Source: Bacteroidota bacterium (GTDB taxonomy: Bacteria > Bacteroidota > Bacteroidia > Bacteroidales > Bacteroidaceae). Taken from it: a stretch of DNA of 53,283 nt. The notes beneath the pieces are model-generated. The model was not told the origin of the DNA and ran no database searches. It saw nothing but the letters and a program-made list of their open reading frames with translations. The position numbers were made by a program, and so were the translations under genes. Below are positions 16,517-25,700 of this stretch, piece by piece. How positions within the stretch are numbered: position 1 is the stretch's first letter; the number at the start of each line of letters is the position of its first letter. The stretch covers positions 1 through 53,283 of the forward strand of contig JAFABV010000038.1 in assembly GCA_023425865.1 (NCBI GenBank). The letters are read 5' to 3'.

Positions 16517-19066
16517 TTACAGTCTCTTCTTCTCTTCATTGCCCGCACCCGTACCCTTGTACTTGCTTCGGGTGGCATTGAAGTTGTAAGTCACGGTGAG
16601 CGACACCGATCTATAGAAGTTGTTGCAGTCTTTGTTGCCCTCCGCGCTTAATCCGTACATGGTCCATTTTTCTCTTTCAGAGTTGAGAATATCTGTCGCG
16701 CGGAGCAGAACGATCAGCTTTTCTTTCATAAACGATTTTCGTAACGATACGCCTAACCGGCTGTATCCCTTGTCTTCCTGAAAGCCGTCATAACCATTCA
16801 CTCTGTATCTGAAGCTGATATTCGCCAACAAAGTCTTGTTAATTTGTAGGTTATTGTTCCATACAAAAACGAACTCGGGCCTGTTGAGGTTCTTAGACGA
16901 ACCGTATTTCACGGCATCGAAGAATTGCTGCTGATAATCCACCTCCAGCATGGGCTTATACCAGTCAAACACCGGCGAAGCGGAGACTGAGGCGTAGACA
17001 GATTGGTGATGGTCGTAGTTGCGATTGGTGAGATAGGCTATCTCCTGCCCGTCCAGCCTGCTCAACGTCCAGATGATGGCGTTCTTGGCATATTTATAGC
17101 CCATGGACAGGGATATCCATCTATGTACGGCACTCAGCTCAAGGGTGTGAATCTGTTCCGGTCTTAGCATCGGGTTGCCGCCTTCGTAGAGATACCGGTT
17201 GTCATACTGCATGAAGTTGCGCAGTGACCGATAGCTGGGGCGATGGGTCTTCTCGTTGTAACTGAGCTGAAAGCCCCAGTGGTCTTTGTTCCACGACAAC
17301 GAGACGTTGGGAAAGAAATGATGATACTCACGGCTCACATCATCTTGTTTGACGCCAAACGAATAATAGTCGGAGTTGACATATTCATATCTCAGCCCGG
17401 CATCAATATTCAGATGGCCCATGGGCATGCCATATTCCACAAACCCGGCCACATTGTTTTCTTGAATGTCGGTCTCCGAATCGTTCACATATTGCTCACG
17501 GTTTTGGTAGTTTCCCGACGACTGCGTGTGTGAGATCTCTCCTCCCCAGGTCAGCTCGCCTTTGCCTATGGCATAGCCGAACAGCAGTTTGGCGGCATAG
17601 AGGCGGCTGCGCTGATTGCTGTAGCTGTGTACCTGGCGGTCGCCAACTTGTACGCTCGTCTCTTCCAAGAAGTTTTGCTCGTTGCTTTTGGTGAACATAT
17701 ACGAGCTGTTGAAATCTATCTTCAGCTTCTTGATTTTGCCCACATAATAAATATCAACCACGTTTCGCGGCCCAGCATTTCTATCGAATGTTCCCTTCTG
17801 CTCTACCGCTCCTTCTGTCATTCCATTGCGGTTGATATCCTGTTTGCCATATATATTCCACCTGCCGTACAACGACTTGAAATATTGGTACGAGCCACCG
17901 ATGGAGTTGCTGTCGTTGAAAGCGTAGGCGATTCCTGCCTTTTCAAATATTTCATCTTCATGTCCATTGTTCATGGCATGCTGTGCAATGGTAATCTGTT
18001 CGTTAGTTTGGGTATGCAGTATGTTGGTCAGGTTGTTGTCTTCTTTATAGGCATCCGAACTCCAGTATAGACTGTTGGTAATCTCCAACCTGTTTGTTCT
18101 GTAGGTGAGTTTAGTCGATTCGTAGCCAGCCCACATCGAGTTGTAAGAAGCGTAGGCATCATTTCTGAAGCTGAATCCCTCGTTGCGTCGTTTGAGCGTC
18201 ACGATTTTGATGACCGATTGTATGCTGGCGTTGTATTGGGCACCGGGACTTGTTATCACGTCAATGCTTTTTATCTCATCCGATTTAAGTTCGGTGAGTT
18301 CCCTGTTGTCTGTCAATGGCTTATTGTTGATATAGATAAGCGGTGTCCCTTTGGCGAAGATTGACACGCCTCCTGAGCCATCTACGTTGACGCGAGGCAG
18401 TTGTCCGAGTACGTCAATGGCAGTTCCCATCTTCGACAATACCGTGTTTGCCACCTCTACGGTCATGCCGCCCTTCGCCATTTTGTATTGCGGGCGCATG
18501 GCTTTCACTTTTACCGTCTGCAGCGTGCGTGTCTCGGGCTGCAGGCGTATGGTGCCCGCCTGCTCGGTGGTGAAGGTGCGACAGACGGTCTTGTAGCCCA
18601 CATAACTGATTTTGGCAATCACCTTGGCGGTCTCGTATGGCACCACGAAGACACCGCTCTCGTTGCTCACGCCGCCCGCGATGACCGCGGAGTCGGCGGG
18701 CGAGAGCAGCAGCACGTTGGCAAAGGGCACGGCCTCGCCCTGCTCGTCGATGATGCGGCCTGTGAGATGGTGCTGCGTCTTGTTGGTGCATTCCACGAGA
18801 ATGACATTGCCCTTCTGCGTCACGGCAATGGGGTAGAAGCCCACGATGCGGCTTACGGCATCGGGCACGGAGAGGCCGCGCACCGCGGTGGAGACGCGGA
18901 AGTCTTCGAGGTCGTCATAGATGAAGTTCACCGCGTATTTGTTTTGCAGCGTATTCAGCTCTTTCAATGCGTCGGCCATCGACACGTCGTGATATTGTCG
19001 GGTGATGCGCTGCGCTGAGAGCGGGAGGCAAAAGGCGCAGAGCATATATATAATAAGGTGTTTCAT
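16517..19066 (-). CDS. TonB-dependent receptor with N-terminal STN signalling domain
   Basis: The 849-residue protein starts with a signal peptide (MKHLIIYMLCAFCLPLSAQ). An STN/secretin-like domain follows (residues about 20-90: VSMADALKELNTLQNKYAVNF and DAVSRIVGFYPIAVTQ), then a carboxypeptidase-regulatory-like domain (GRIIDEQGEAVPFANVLLL). The plug (VLGQLPRVNVDGSGGVSIFAKG, TSPGAQYNASIQSVIKI) and a C-terminal beta-barrel complete it. The STN domain is the part that signals to a FecR-type anti-sigma factor. The next genes upstream are exactly such an anti-sigma factor and an ECF sigma factor, five bases and then an overlap away. The three form a surface-sensing unit. The substrate is not evident; no SusD-like partner lies next to it. 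Confidence 0.88.
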   Translation of the reverse strand: MKHLIIYMLCAFCLPLSAQRITRQYHDVSMADALKELNTLQNKYAVNFIYDDLEDFRVSTAVRGLSVPDAVSRIVGFYPIAVTQKGNVILVECTNKTQHHLTGRIIDEQGEAVPFANVLLLSPADSAVIAGGVSNESGVFVVPYETAKVIAKISYVGYKTVCRTFTTEQAGTIRLQPETRTLQTVKVKAMRPQYKMAKGGMTVEVANTVLSKMGTAIDVLGQLPRVNVDGSGGVSIFAKGTPLIYINNKPLTDNRELTELKSDEIKSIDVITSPGAQYNASIQSVIKIVTLKRRNEGFSFRNDAYASYNSMWAGYESTKLTYRTNRLEITNSLYWSSDAYKEDNNLTNILHTQTNEQITIAQHAMNNGHEDEIFEKAGIAYAFNDSNSIGGSYQYFKSLYGRWNIYGKQDINRNGMTEGAVEQKGTFDRNAGPRNVVDIYYVGKIKKLKIDFNSSYMFTKSNEQNFLEETSVQVGDRQVHSYSNQRSRLYAAKLLFGYAIGKGELTWGGEISHTQSSGNYQNREQYVNDSETDIQENNVAGFVEYGMPMGHLNIDAGLRYEYVNSDYYSFGVKQDDVSREYHHFFPNVSLSWNKDHWGFQLSYNEKTHRPSYRSLRNFMQYDNRYLYEGGNPMLRPEQIHTLELSAVHRWISLSMGYKYAKNAIIWTLSRLDGQEIAYLTNRNYDHHQSVYASVSASPVFDWYKPMLEVDYQQQFFDAVKYGSSKNLNRPEFVFVWNNNLQINKTLLANISFRYRVNGYDGFQEDKGYSRLGVSLRKSFMKEKLIVLLRATDILNSEREKWTMYGLSAEGNKDCNNFYRSVSLTVTYNFNATRSKYKGTGAGNEEKKRL

Positions 19067-19070
19067 GGGT

Positions 19071-19721
19071 TTAGTCTACGTTGAGTTGGTTGCCCTGAAG
19101 GGTGATGTTGATGCGCTCGAAGGCGTTGAGCAGGTCAATCTGCTGTTGCAGGTCGAGGTGCTTGTCCCACTGGAAATACAGTCGGATGTGGCGCGAGGCC
19201 TCCTTGCCGAAGGTCACGTTGACGTGGTAGAACGCACCCATCTGCGTGAGGATGGTGCCCAGCTCGGCATCCTCGAAGGTCACGGGCGAGAGGTCTACGC
19301 TGTCTTTCGGCGCGGCAACCGAGTCCTTGCGCAGGGTGTCGGTCGAGGCCACGCGCTCCGTGCGCGGTGCCTGAGGGCTGTCGGCAGGCCGTGGGGTGGG
19401 CGAGAACACACCCAGCCGTACCACGGCGGCCAGGGCCATGCCCGAGAGGAAGATGATGCCTGTGGTGACGGCGGCAATCTTGTATCGGTTGCGCCGGGGC
19501 AGGCTGTGGGCCTCGGCAAACTGCTGCCACGCGGCGTCCACATCCACGGGGTTGGCCTCCTGCCGTATCATGGCCCGCTTGCTCATGGCCAGGGTCTCGG
19601 CAAAGGCTTTGATGTCATCATCGGCCAGCAGCGCGGTGATCTGCTCGTCGGTGTATTGTTCGGGATGCTCCTGCATGTTGAGGAACATCGCGCGCTTGTC
19701 ATTGATGGTTTCGTTTTTCAT
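19071..19721 (-). CDS. FecR-like anti-sigma factor (short form)
   Basis: The 216-residue protein has a cytoplasmic N-terminal part of about 80 residues, one transmembrane helix (residues 81-101) and a Pro/Ser-rich linker. A periplasmic DUF4974-like domain ends it (VTFEDAELGTILTQMGAFYH, then IDLLNAFERINITLQ). The middle FecR domain present in standard FecR proteins seems to be missing, since only about 115 residues follow the helix. It would hold the ECF sigma factor inactive until the STN domain of the receptor engages it. Its start overlaps the sigma gene stop by four bases and its stop lies four bases before the receptor gene, which indicates one operon. Confidence 0.8.
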   Translation of the reverse strand: MKNETINDKRAMFLNMQEHPEQYTDEQITALLADDDIKAFAETLAMSKRAMIRQEANPVDVDAAWQQFAEAHSLPRRNRYKIAAVTTGIIFLSGMALAAVVRLGVFSPTPRPADSPQAPRTERVASTDTLRKDSVAAPKDSVDLSPVTFEDAELGTILTQMGAFYHVNVTFGKEASRHIRLYFQWDKHLDLQQQIDLLNAFERINITLQGNQLNVD

Positions 19722-20212
19722 TGTTTCGCTTGCTTGAAAGTTTGTTTGATTGTGTCGATGGCTTGCGACAGGTGGTTGTAGACCGTCACCTTGCTCACGC
19801 CCAGAGCCTGGGCCACCTCCTGATAGGTCATCTCCTGCTGTAGTCGGAGCCGGAGGATGCGCTGCCGGATGGGTGGGTCGAGGTGGTCGATGATGTCGCG
19901 CAGGCGGTCCAGCTGCTCGTCGTCGTTGTCAGAGATCATGGTCTCCTCGTCCATGACGAGCATCTTTTCCACGCGCGTTCTCACCCCCTTGTGGGCTATG
20001 ATGTTGAGACATCGGTTGCGCACGCTCCGCAGCAGATAGGCCTCCTCGGTGTCGGGCAGCAGCACGGTGTCCTCGCGGAGCAGGCGCTCAAACACGTCGC
20101 TCACCACGTCGCGACATTCGTCGGCATCGTAGAGGATGGTCCTGGCCAGATGGTACATCCGCTCGTAATGCTGTCGGAACAGCCGCTCTATGTCTGTTGT
20201 CTTTTGCTTCAT
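19718..20212 (-). CDS. ECF-type RNA polymerase sigma-70 factor
   Basis: The 164-residue protein has the two-domain ECF layout. Region 2 (IERLFRQHYERMYHLARTIL with ADECRDVVSDVFERLL) binds core polymerase and the -10 element. Region 4 near residues 105-155 has a helix-turn-helix (MTYQEVAQALGVSKVTVYNHLSQAIDTI). The length is normal for the family. It probably activates this operon and perhaps the beta-barrel gene downstream when the receptor is occupied, as in Fec-type systems. It is the first gene of the sigma / anti-sigma / receptor operon and overlaps the anti-sigma gene by four bases. Confidence 0.92.
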   Translation of the reverse strand: MKQKTTDIERLFRQHYERMYHLARTILYDADECRDVVSDVFERLLREDTVLLPDTEEAYLLRSVRNRCLNIIAHKGVRTRVEKMLVMDEETMISDNDDEQLDRLRDIIDHLDPPIRQRILRLRLQQEMTYQEVAQALGVSKVTVYNHLSQAIDTIKQTFKQAKQ

Positions 20213-20269
20213 ACACCCTTATTACCGCTGAGCGTGACGAAAAACTAAGCAAAACGAAGTTTTTTTTAT

Positions 20270-20279
20270 TGCAAATATA
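20270..20279 (-). promoter_or_regulatory. -7 box for the sigma/anti-sigma/receptor operon
   Basis: The minus strand reads TATATTTGCA about 58 bases before the sigma start codon. It fits the housekeeping TAnnTTTG element. A clear -33 TTG is not visible. Confidence 0.5.
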
Positions 20280-20593
20280 ACGATTTTTGGCGGAGAAAAG
20301 AAGTGCATCCCATGCGATAACAACCTAAAAGTTGGTTTTTTGCTTCTTGTCTCCTGGTAAGAGGATGAGTGTAACCCGACAGCGTAGTTCGCGCCATCGT
20401 ACAACGAGACAGGGTAGTCTTGTTGCGCAAGCAGCCCATATTCTATAATAGCGTCCCCCCTGTCGGGGTAGGTCTAATATGTAAGGTGTAAACCAATATG
20501 CATCTCACAGCTTCCTACTTTTACCTCCTGAACCCAGTTTTCGTGCCCTGGCAGCGCCGTTGAGGCATTGCCTCCCATGTGTGCTGGTATCCT

Positions 20594-20681
20594 GCTTTGA
20601 GTCGAATCACGTTCTGCTTCGAGTCGAATCACGTTCTGCTTCGAGTCGAACCAGACTCTGTTTCGACTCGAACTACACCAC
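20594..20681. repeat. four tandem 22-bp units carrying a TTCGAGTCGAA palindrome
   Basis: Units start at 20594, 20616, 20638 and 20660. The first two differ by one base, the third diverges in its second half, and the fourth has TTCGACTCGAA. Each unit has an 11-base palindrome and an 11-base remainder (TCACGTTCTGC in the best copies). The array lies in the 1.9-kb gene-free region 20280-22180. Confidence 0.85.
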
Positions 20682-20796
20682 GACAAACCACCTGTGGCCT
20701 TGTCAAACCGATGCTACGGATAGGCCGGAAGGCAGCCGCGGTGTCACGAGGCCCCCCATTCGCCATCGCAACAATTGTGCTCGCCGCCCCTTCCAC

Positions 20797-21050
20797 TCAA
20801 GCGTTGAACTCCTACAGAGTTCCTTCTCTGCACTGCCGGTTGAGACAGGGTAGCCTCGCTGCACTCGGCAATTGAAAATCGGCGGCCGAAGGGAAAGCCA
20901 ACCCTGCCCTGTCAAGCGTTCAACCCCTTCGAGGTAGGGCTAGGATGCCCGCCTTTCTATCGTATCACGGGGGACGAGACAGGCTAGCCTAGCTGCACTC
21001 GGCAATTGAAAATCGATGGCCGGAGGGAGAGCTACCTCTGGCCAATCCTG
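20797..21050. repeat. two dispersed GACAGG-type hairpin modules
   Basis: A module starts with a hairpin (GAACTC-CTACA-GAGTTC) and continues through GACAGGGTAGCCTCGCTGCA, CACTCGGCAATTGAAAATCG and a closing CCCTGCCCTGTC that pairs with GACAGGG. A second, shorter copy begins near 20975 (GACAGGCTAGCCTAGCTGCA). The same pieces recur in the 85-bp tandem array at 21296 and the module at 21585. No coding frame is credible here. Confidence 0.75.
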
Positions 21051-21153
21051 CTATATCATCGCATTACAGCATGCCATGGGAGTTCACATGCACTCATGAA
21101 TAACAACGGTTAATTGTTTTGCTTTCCCCAAAGGGGATAAACTCTTGATAGGG

Positions 21154-21203
21154 CACGGTTGGCATGAATGTCGACCGAAGGGAGACATGACATGCCTACC
21201 GTG
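21154..21203. repeat. 50-nt double-stem palindrome (copy 1)
   Basis: CACGGTTGGCATG pairs with CATGCCTACCGTG, with one mismatch, around an inner stem ATGTC...GACAT. The surrounding TGATAGGGCACGGTTGGCA matches the reverse complement of a better-preserved copy at 28474-28523. Flanking TCCCCAAAGGGGA is a further short palindrome. Confidence 0.8.
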
Positions 21204-21295
21204 TCTACGACCACGCCGAATGGATGAACTCTGTAGGAGTTCAACGGTCTTCTGCATACGACTGCGCAGCCTATCCTACAGTAATCCGTTAAACC

Positions 21296-21569
21296 GTTGA
21301 ACTCCTACAGAGTTCCTTCTCTGCACTGCCGGTTGAGGCAGGGTAGCCTCGCTGCACTCGGCAACCCTGCCCTGTCAAAAGTTGAACTCCTACAGAGTTC
21401 CTTCTCTGCACTGCCGGTTGAGACAGGGTAGTCTCGTTGCACTCGGCAACCCTGCCCTGTCAAAAGTTGAACTCCTACAGAGTTCCTTCTCTGCACTGCC
21501 GGTTGAGACAGGGTAGCCTCGTTGCACTCGGCAACCCTGCCCTGTCAAGTGTTGAACTCCTTCAGAGTT
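21296..21569. repeat. 85-bp tandem repeat, three full units plus a partial
   Basis: Units begin with GTTGAACTCCTACAGAGTTC at 21296, 21381 and 21466, exactly 85 bases apart. A diverging fourth starts at 21551. Each unit holds two hairpins: GAACTC/GAGTTC with a five-base loop, and GACAGGG/CCCTGTC spanning CTGCACTCGGCAACC. Copies differ by only a few bases, which suggests recent amplification. No variable spacer exists between copies, so it is not a CRISPR. Confidence 0.9.
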
Positions 21570-21584
21570 CATACAATACCGCTG

Positions 21585-21680
21585 ATTACCAGACAGGGTA
21601 GCCTCGCTGCACTCGGCAATTGAAAATCGACGGTCGGAGGGAAAGCCAACCCTGCCCTGTCATGCGTTCAACCCCTTTGG
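21585..21680. repeat. further copy of the GACAGGG hairpin module
   Basis: It reads GACAGGGTAGCCTCGCTGCA, then CACTCGGCAATTGAAAATCG, and closes with ACCCTGCCCTGTC, like the module at 20797. TTCAACCCCTTTGGGGTAGG, a short palindrome, follows. Confidence 0.75.
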
Positions 21681-21762
21681 GGTAGGCAAGACAACCTGGG
21701 GCAAAGATTAAACCATCAAAAGATTAAAAGTGTAGTTGTAGTTACGCAAGTCCCGCCGCGCG

Positions 21763-21935
21763 TGCCAATAACATCCATTGCGTTCACCGCGAGCCCCCCA
21801 CCGCGCGAGCCAATAGCATCCATTGCGTTCATTGCGAGCCCCACTGCACTAGTAGCATCTATTTCGAGATCTCCCCTCAGCGCTCGCCAATAGCATCCAT
21901 TGCGCGCCCTTCCCACCGCGCGAGCCAATTTGCGT
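21763..21935. repeat. degenerate CCATTGCGTTCATTGCGAG repeats
   Basis: Several imperfect copies of GCGAGCCAATAGCATCCATT and CCATTGCGTTCATTGCGAG follow each other at roughly 40-60 base intervals. Related motifs occur at 13051-13069 (reverse) and 16431-16459. The rest of 21940-22170 shows no gene or structure beyond the promoter below. Confidence 0.6.
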
Positions 21936-22179
21936 AAATCCCCCGAGCGTCCGCAAGGGGCAAACGCCTCATCCCGCAAGGCAACAATCTGCGCAATCTG
22001 CGTCATCTGCGAGAGAAAACCATCATAGTGCGTGCCAAGTCCATATCGCAACCCATATCAGCGTTGGTCCTTGAACAACGTATGCCACCGGAGACAGGGA
22101 CTATTGACATAGCATGTACGTTCTTGCTGAAAAAAACGAGAAATCGCAACTTTGCAATCAGGTTGCAAAAAGATTGTGC

Positions 22180-22189
22180 TATCTTTGCA
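22180..22189 (+). promoter_or_regulatory. -7 box abutting the metal-efflux operon start codon
   Basis: TATCTTTGCA fits the Bacteroidetes -7 consensus. It ends three bases before the ATG at 22193, so the transcript would have almost no leader. No TTG lies at the canonical distance; the nearest is at 22163. Confidence 0.5.
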
Positions 22190-22192
22190 CCG

Positions 22193-22612
22193 ATGAAAAG
22201 AACAGTCTACATATTCTGTCTGTGGTGGGCAACGCTTGCGGTGTTGTCGGTCAGCATCATGCTGCACCACCATCATGTAGACGAGGTTTGTTTTGCCCTG
22301 GAGGAGTGTGCGAGCGACGGCAACATCAACGACATCCACACCCAGCACGCCCCTACCGAGGGCGAGGGCACGCCGTCCGACTATTGTGCCGTGGAGACGG
22401 CCAAGCAGTTTATCCCTGCCCGGGGCACGGCCAGCATGTCGGCCAAGTGGGGTGGGGCACAGACCAGCCATCCCCTTGTCGCCTTGTATGGGGCGTGTGT
22501 GCCCTTGAAGGCGCAAAGGCGACAAGAGCGCCCGCACGGCCGCGGGCCACGCACCCTGTTGCCCGAGGAATATTGTTCTTCGGGCGGACTGCGGGCACCA
22601 CCGACGGTGTAA
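22193..22612 (+). CDS. small His-rich membrane-anchored protein of the metal-efflux operon
   Basis: The 139-residue protein has an N-terminal hydrophobic helix (YIFCLWWATLAVLSVSIML) immediately followed by HHHHVDEVCF, then a Cys/Asp/Glu-rich stretch (ALEECASDGN) and DYCAVETAKQFIPA. It resembles the small His-rich proteins (DUF6769-like, from memory) encoded just upstream of CzcA/CusA-type pumps in Bacteroidetes. A role in periplasmic metal capture or sensing is inferred from the His and Cys residues and the position. I use the ATG at 22193, not the longer in-frame opening from 22028. The -7 box sits just before this codon and the signal helix starts here. It lies 93 bases before the pump gene. 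Confidence 0.75.
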   Translation: MKRTVYIFCLWWATLAVLSVSIMLHHHHVDEVCFALEECASDGNINDIHTQHAPTEGEGTPSDYCAVETAKQFIPARGTASMSAKWGGAQTSHPLVALYGACVPLKAQRRQERPHGRGPRTLLPEEYCSSGGLRAPPTV

Positions 22613-22705
22613 CGATTTCCCACCTTTTATATTTTATGACATGAGTCCAGGGCGCACCGTGGGTGTGTCTTGGATATGGTATATCGTTACACTTTAAGAA
22701 AAGTC

Positions 22706-25700
22706 ATGATACACAGCATCATTCGTTTTTCCATACAGCATAAGTTTATCGTACTCTTGCTGCTGGTGCTCATTGTCGGCGGCGGACTCTATTCGCTGAG
22801 CACCATCAACGTCGACTCCACGCCCGATATCACCAACAACCAGGTGCAGGTCATCACCGTGGCCGAGAACCTCTCGACGGCCGATATCGAACAGTATGTC
22901 ACTTACCCCATCGAACTGGCCATGGCCAACCTGCCCGGCGTGGAAGACATCCGGTCGGTGTCGCGCTTCGGCCTGTCGGTGGTCACCATCGTCTTTCGCG
23001 AGCGCATGGGCACCTACGAGCCCCGGCAGCTGGTACACGAGAAGATAGAGGAGGTGAAGGACGAGATTCCCGATGGCTTCGGCAGTCCGGAGATAGGCCC
23101 CATCACCACCGGACTGGGCGAGATCTATCAATACACCCTCGTGCCTCGCGACACCACGCGCTACACGGCGCAGGAGCTGCGCACCATCCAGGACTGGATA
23201 GTGAAGCGACAGCTGGCGATGATTCCCGGCGTGGTGGAGGTCAACTCCTTCGGCGGGAGCATCAAACAGTATGAGGTGGCGCTCAACCCCCAGCGCCTCC
23301 TTGCCCTGAGGACCACCATCGGCGAGGTGATGGAGGCCCTGCACAAGAACAATGTGAACACCGGCGGGGCCTATATCGAGAAGAACCATACGGCCAACTT
23401 CATCCGTGGCGAGGGACTGGTGAAGAGTCTCGACGACATCCGCAACATCGTGGTGAAGCAGCAGGGCGGCGTGCCCGTGCTCGTGGGCGACGTGGCCGAC
23501 GATATGCGCTTCGGGGCACAGGTGCGCTACGGTGCCTTCACCCAAGACGGCCGCGAGGCCGTGGGCGGCACGATCATGATGCTCAAGGGAGCCAACTCGG
23601 CCAAGGTGGTGGCGGCCGTGAAAGACCGCATCGCCACCATCCAGAAGTCGCTGCCCCCAGGCATCGAGATACGGCCCTTCCTCGACCGCTCGGAGCTCAT
23701 CCAGCGCACCACCTCGACCGTTGCCCGCAACCTTGCCGAGGGCGCCCTCATCGTGGTGCTCGTGCTCGTGCTGCTGCTGGGCAGCGTGCGCGGCGGGCTC
23801 ATCGCGGCATCGGTCATCCCGCTGTCGCTGCTCTTCGCCTTCATCCTCATGCGGGTCTTCGGCGTGTGGGCCAACCTCATGAGCCTGGGTGCCATCGACT
23901 TCGGCATCATCGTCGACGGAGCCGTCATCATCGTCGAGGGCATCGTGGCCGAGACACGCCGCCGGCTCGCCGCCACCACGGCTCCGCTCACGGCCAGGGC
24001 CATGGACGACATCAGCTATCGGTCGGCCGCCACGATGATGCACTCGGCCTTCTTCGGACAGCTCATCATCCTCATTGTCTTCGCCCCCATCGTCTTCCTC
24101 TCGGGCATCAGCGGCAAGATGTTTGCCCCCATGGCCTATACCTTCTCGTTTGCCGTGCTCGGAGCCCTCATCCTCTGTCTCACCTATGTACCTATGGTGT
24201 CGGCGGTGGTCATGCGTCCCACCACCCGTCCACAGAGCCTGCTGGCCCGTATGGAGCGCGGCGTGGAGCGCATGAGCGAGCGACTGATGGCCGCCCTCGT
24301 GGCCCGCTACCATCCGTGGCTGGTGCGGGCCGTGCGCCACAGAACCGCCGTCCTCGTCGCCGCTGCCATGCTGCTGGCGGGCGCGGGTGTGACCTTCGCC
24401 AGGATGGGCGGCGAGTTTATCCCCAGCCTCGACGAGGGCGACATCGCCATGCAGACCTTCCTGCGACCGGGCAGCGCCCTGACGGAGACCATCGAGCGCG
24501 AGAAGGAGGTGGAACGGCTGCTGCTCGACAACTTCCCCGAGGTGAAGACGGTCTGCGCCCGCATCGGCGTGGCCGACATCCCCACCGACCCGATGGGCTT
24601 CGACTATACCGACAGCTTCATTATCCTGGAGAAAGACCGCAGCCGATGGACCTCGGCCAAGACCAAGGAGGAGCTCATCGAGAAGATGAAGCAGAAGCTG
24701 AGCGAGCTGCCGGGACTCAACTTCTCGTTCTCGCAGCCCGTGGAGCTGCGCTTCAACGAACTGCTCACCGGCGTGCGCCAGGACGTGGCCGTGAAGCTCT
24801 ATGGCGAAGACCTGCATGAGCTCAACCGACTGGGACAGCAGATGGTCGACATCATCAGCCGCATACCCGGCACGGCCGATGTGGCCCTGGAGCGCACCGA
24901 CGGACTGCCGCAGATCACCGTCAGCTACGACCGCCAGCGGCTGGCCCGCTACGGCCTCGACATCGAGAAGCTCAACACCTATGTCAGTTCGGCCTTCGCA
25001 GGCGGCAAGGCGGGGGTGGTGTTCGAGGGTGAGAAACGCTTCGACCTCGTGGTAAGGCTCGCGCCCTCGTTCAGGGGCAGCCTCGACGACGTAAGGGCAC
25101 TCTACGTAGACACCCCCGACGGTCAGCAGATACCGCTCGGCGAGGTGGCCGACGTGTCGTATCAGCCCGGGCCGATGCAGATTTCGCGCGACAGGGCCTC
25201 ACGACGCATCTCGGTCGGCGTCAACGTCAGGGGCACCGACGTGGAGTCGATGGTGGCCAGTATCAGGCAGCAGCTCGACCGACAGCTGAAACTGCCCGCA
25301 GGCTACCATCTGGCCTACGGCGGCGAGTTTGAGAACCTGCAGGAGGCCAAGGCACGACTCGCCGTGGTGCTGCCCGTGGCCATGGCCCTGATCTTCATCT
25401 TGCTTTATTTCGCCTTGAAGTCGGTACGTCAGAGCCTCATGATCTATATGGCCGTGCCGATGGCCGCCATCGGGGGCGTGCTGGCCCTGGCCCTCCGCGG
25501 CATGCCCTTCTCCATCTCGGCCGGCGTGGGCTTTATCGTGCTCTTCGGCGTGGCCGTGCTCAACGGACTGGTGCTCGTCAACCGGTTCAACACGCTCAAG
25601 GCCGAGGGTATGGACAACCTCAACCGCCGCATCCTCACCGGCACCCGCGAGCGCATACGCCCCATCCTGCTCACGGCCGCGGCCGCCATGCTGGGATTCA

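Noticed and set aside
21296..21569. Possible CRISPR array
   Set aside because: The 85-bp units are conserved along their full length with no unique spacers, and no cas genes are present.
21716..22051. 111-codon minus-strand frame
   Set aside because: It only translates the CCATTGCG-type repeats and has no support as a gene.
22694..24817. Long antisense open frame (707 codons) opposite the RND pump
   Set aside because: It is the mirror of a GC-rich coding frame. The composition is His/Asp/Gly-rich, unlike a protein, and the plus-strand product is clearly an RND transporter. The same holds for long antisense frames at 25199-27052, 27082-28302 and 13927-15135.
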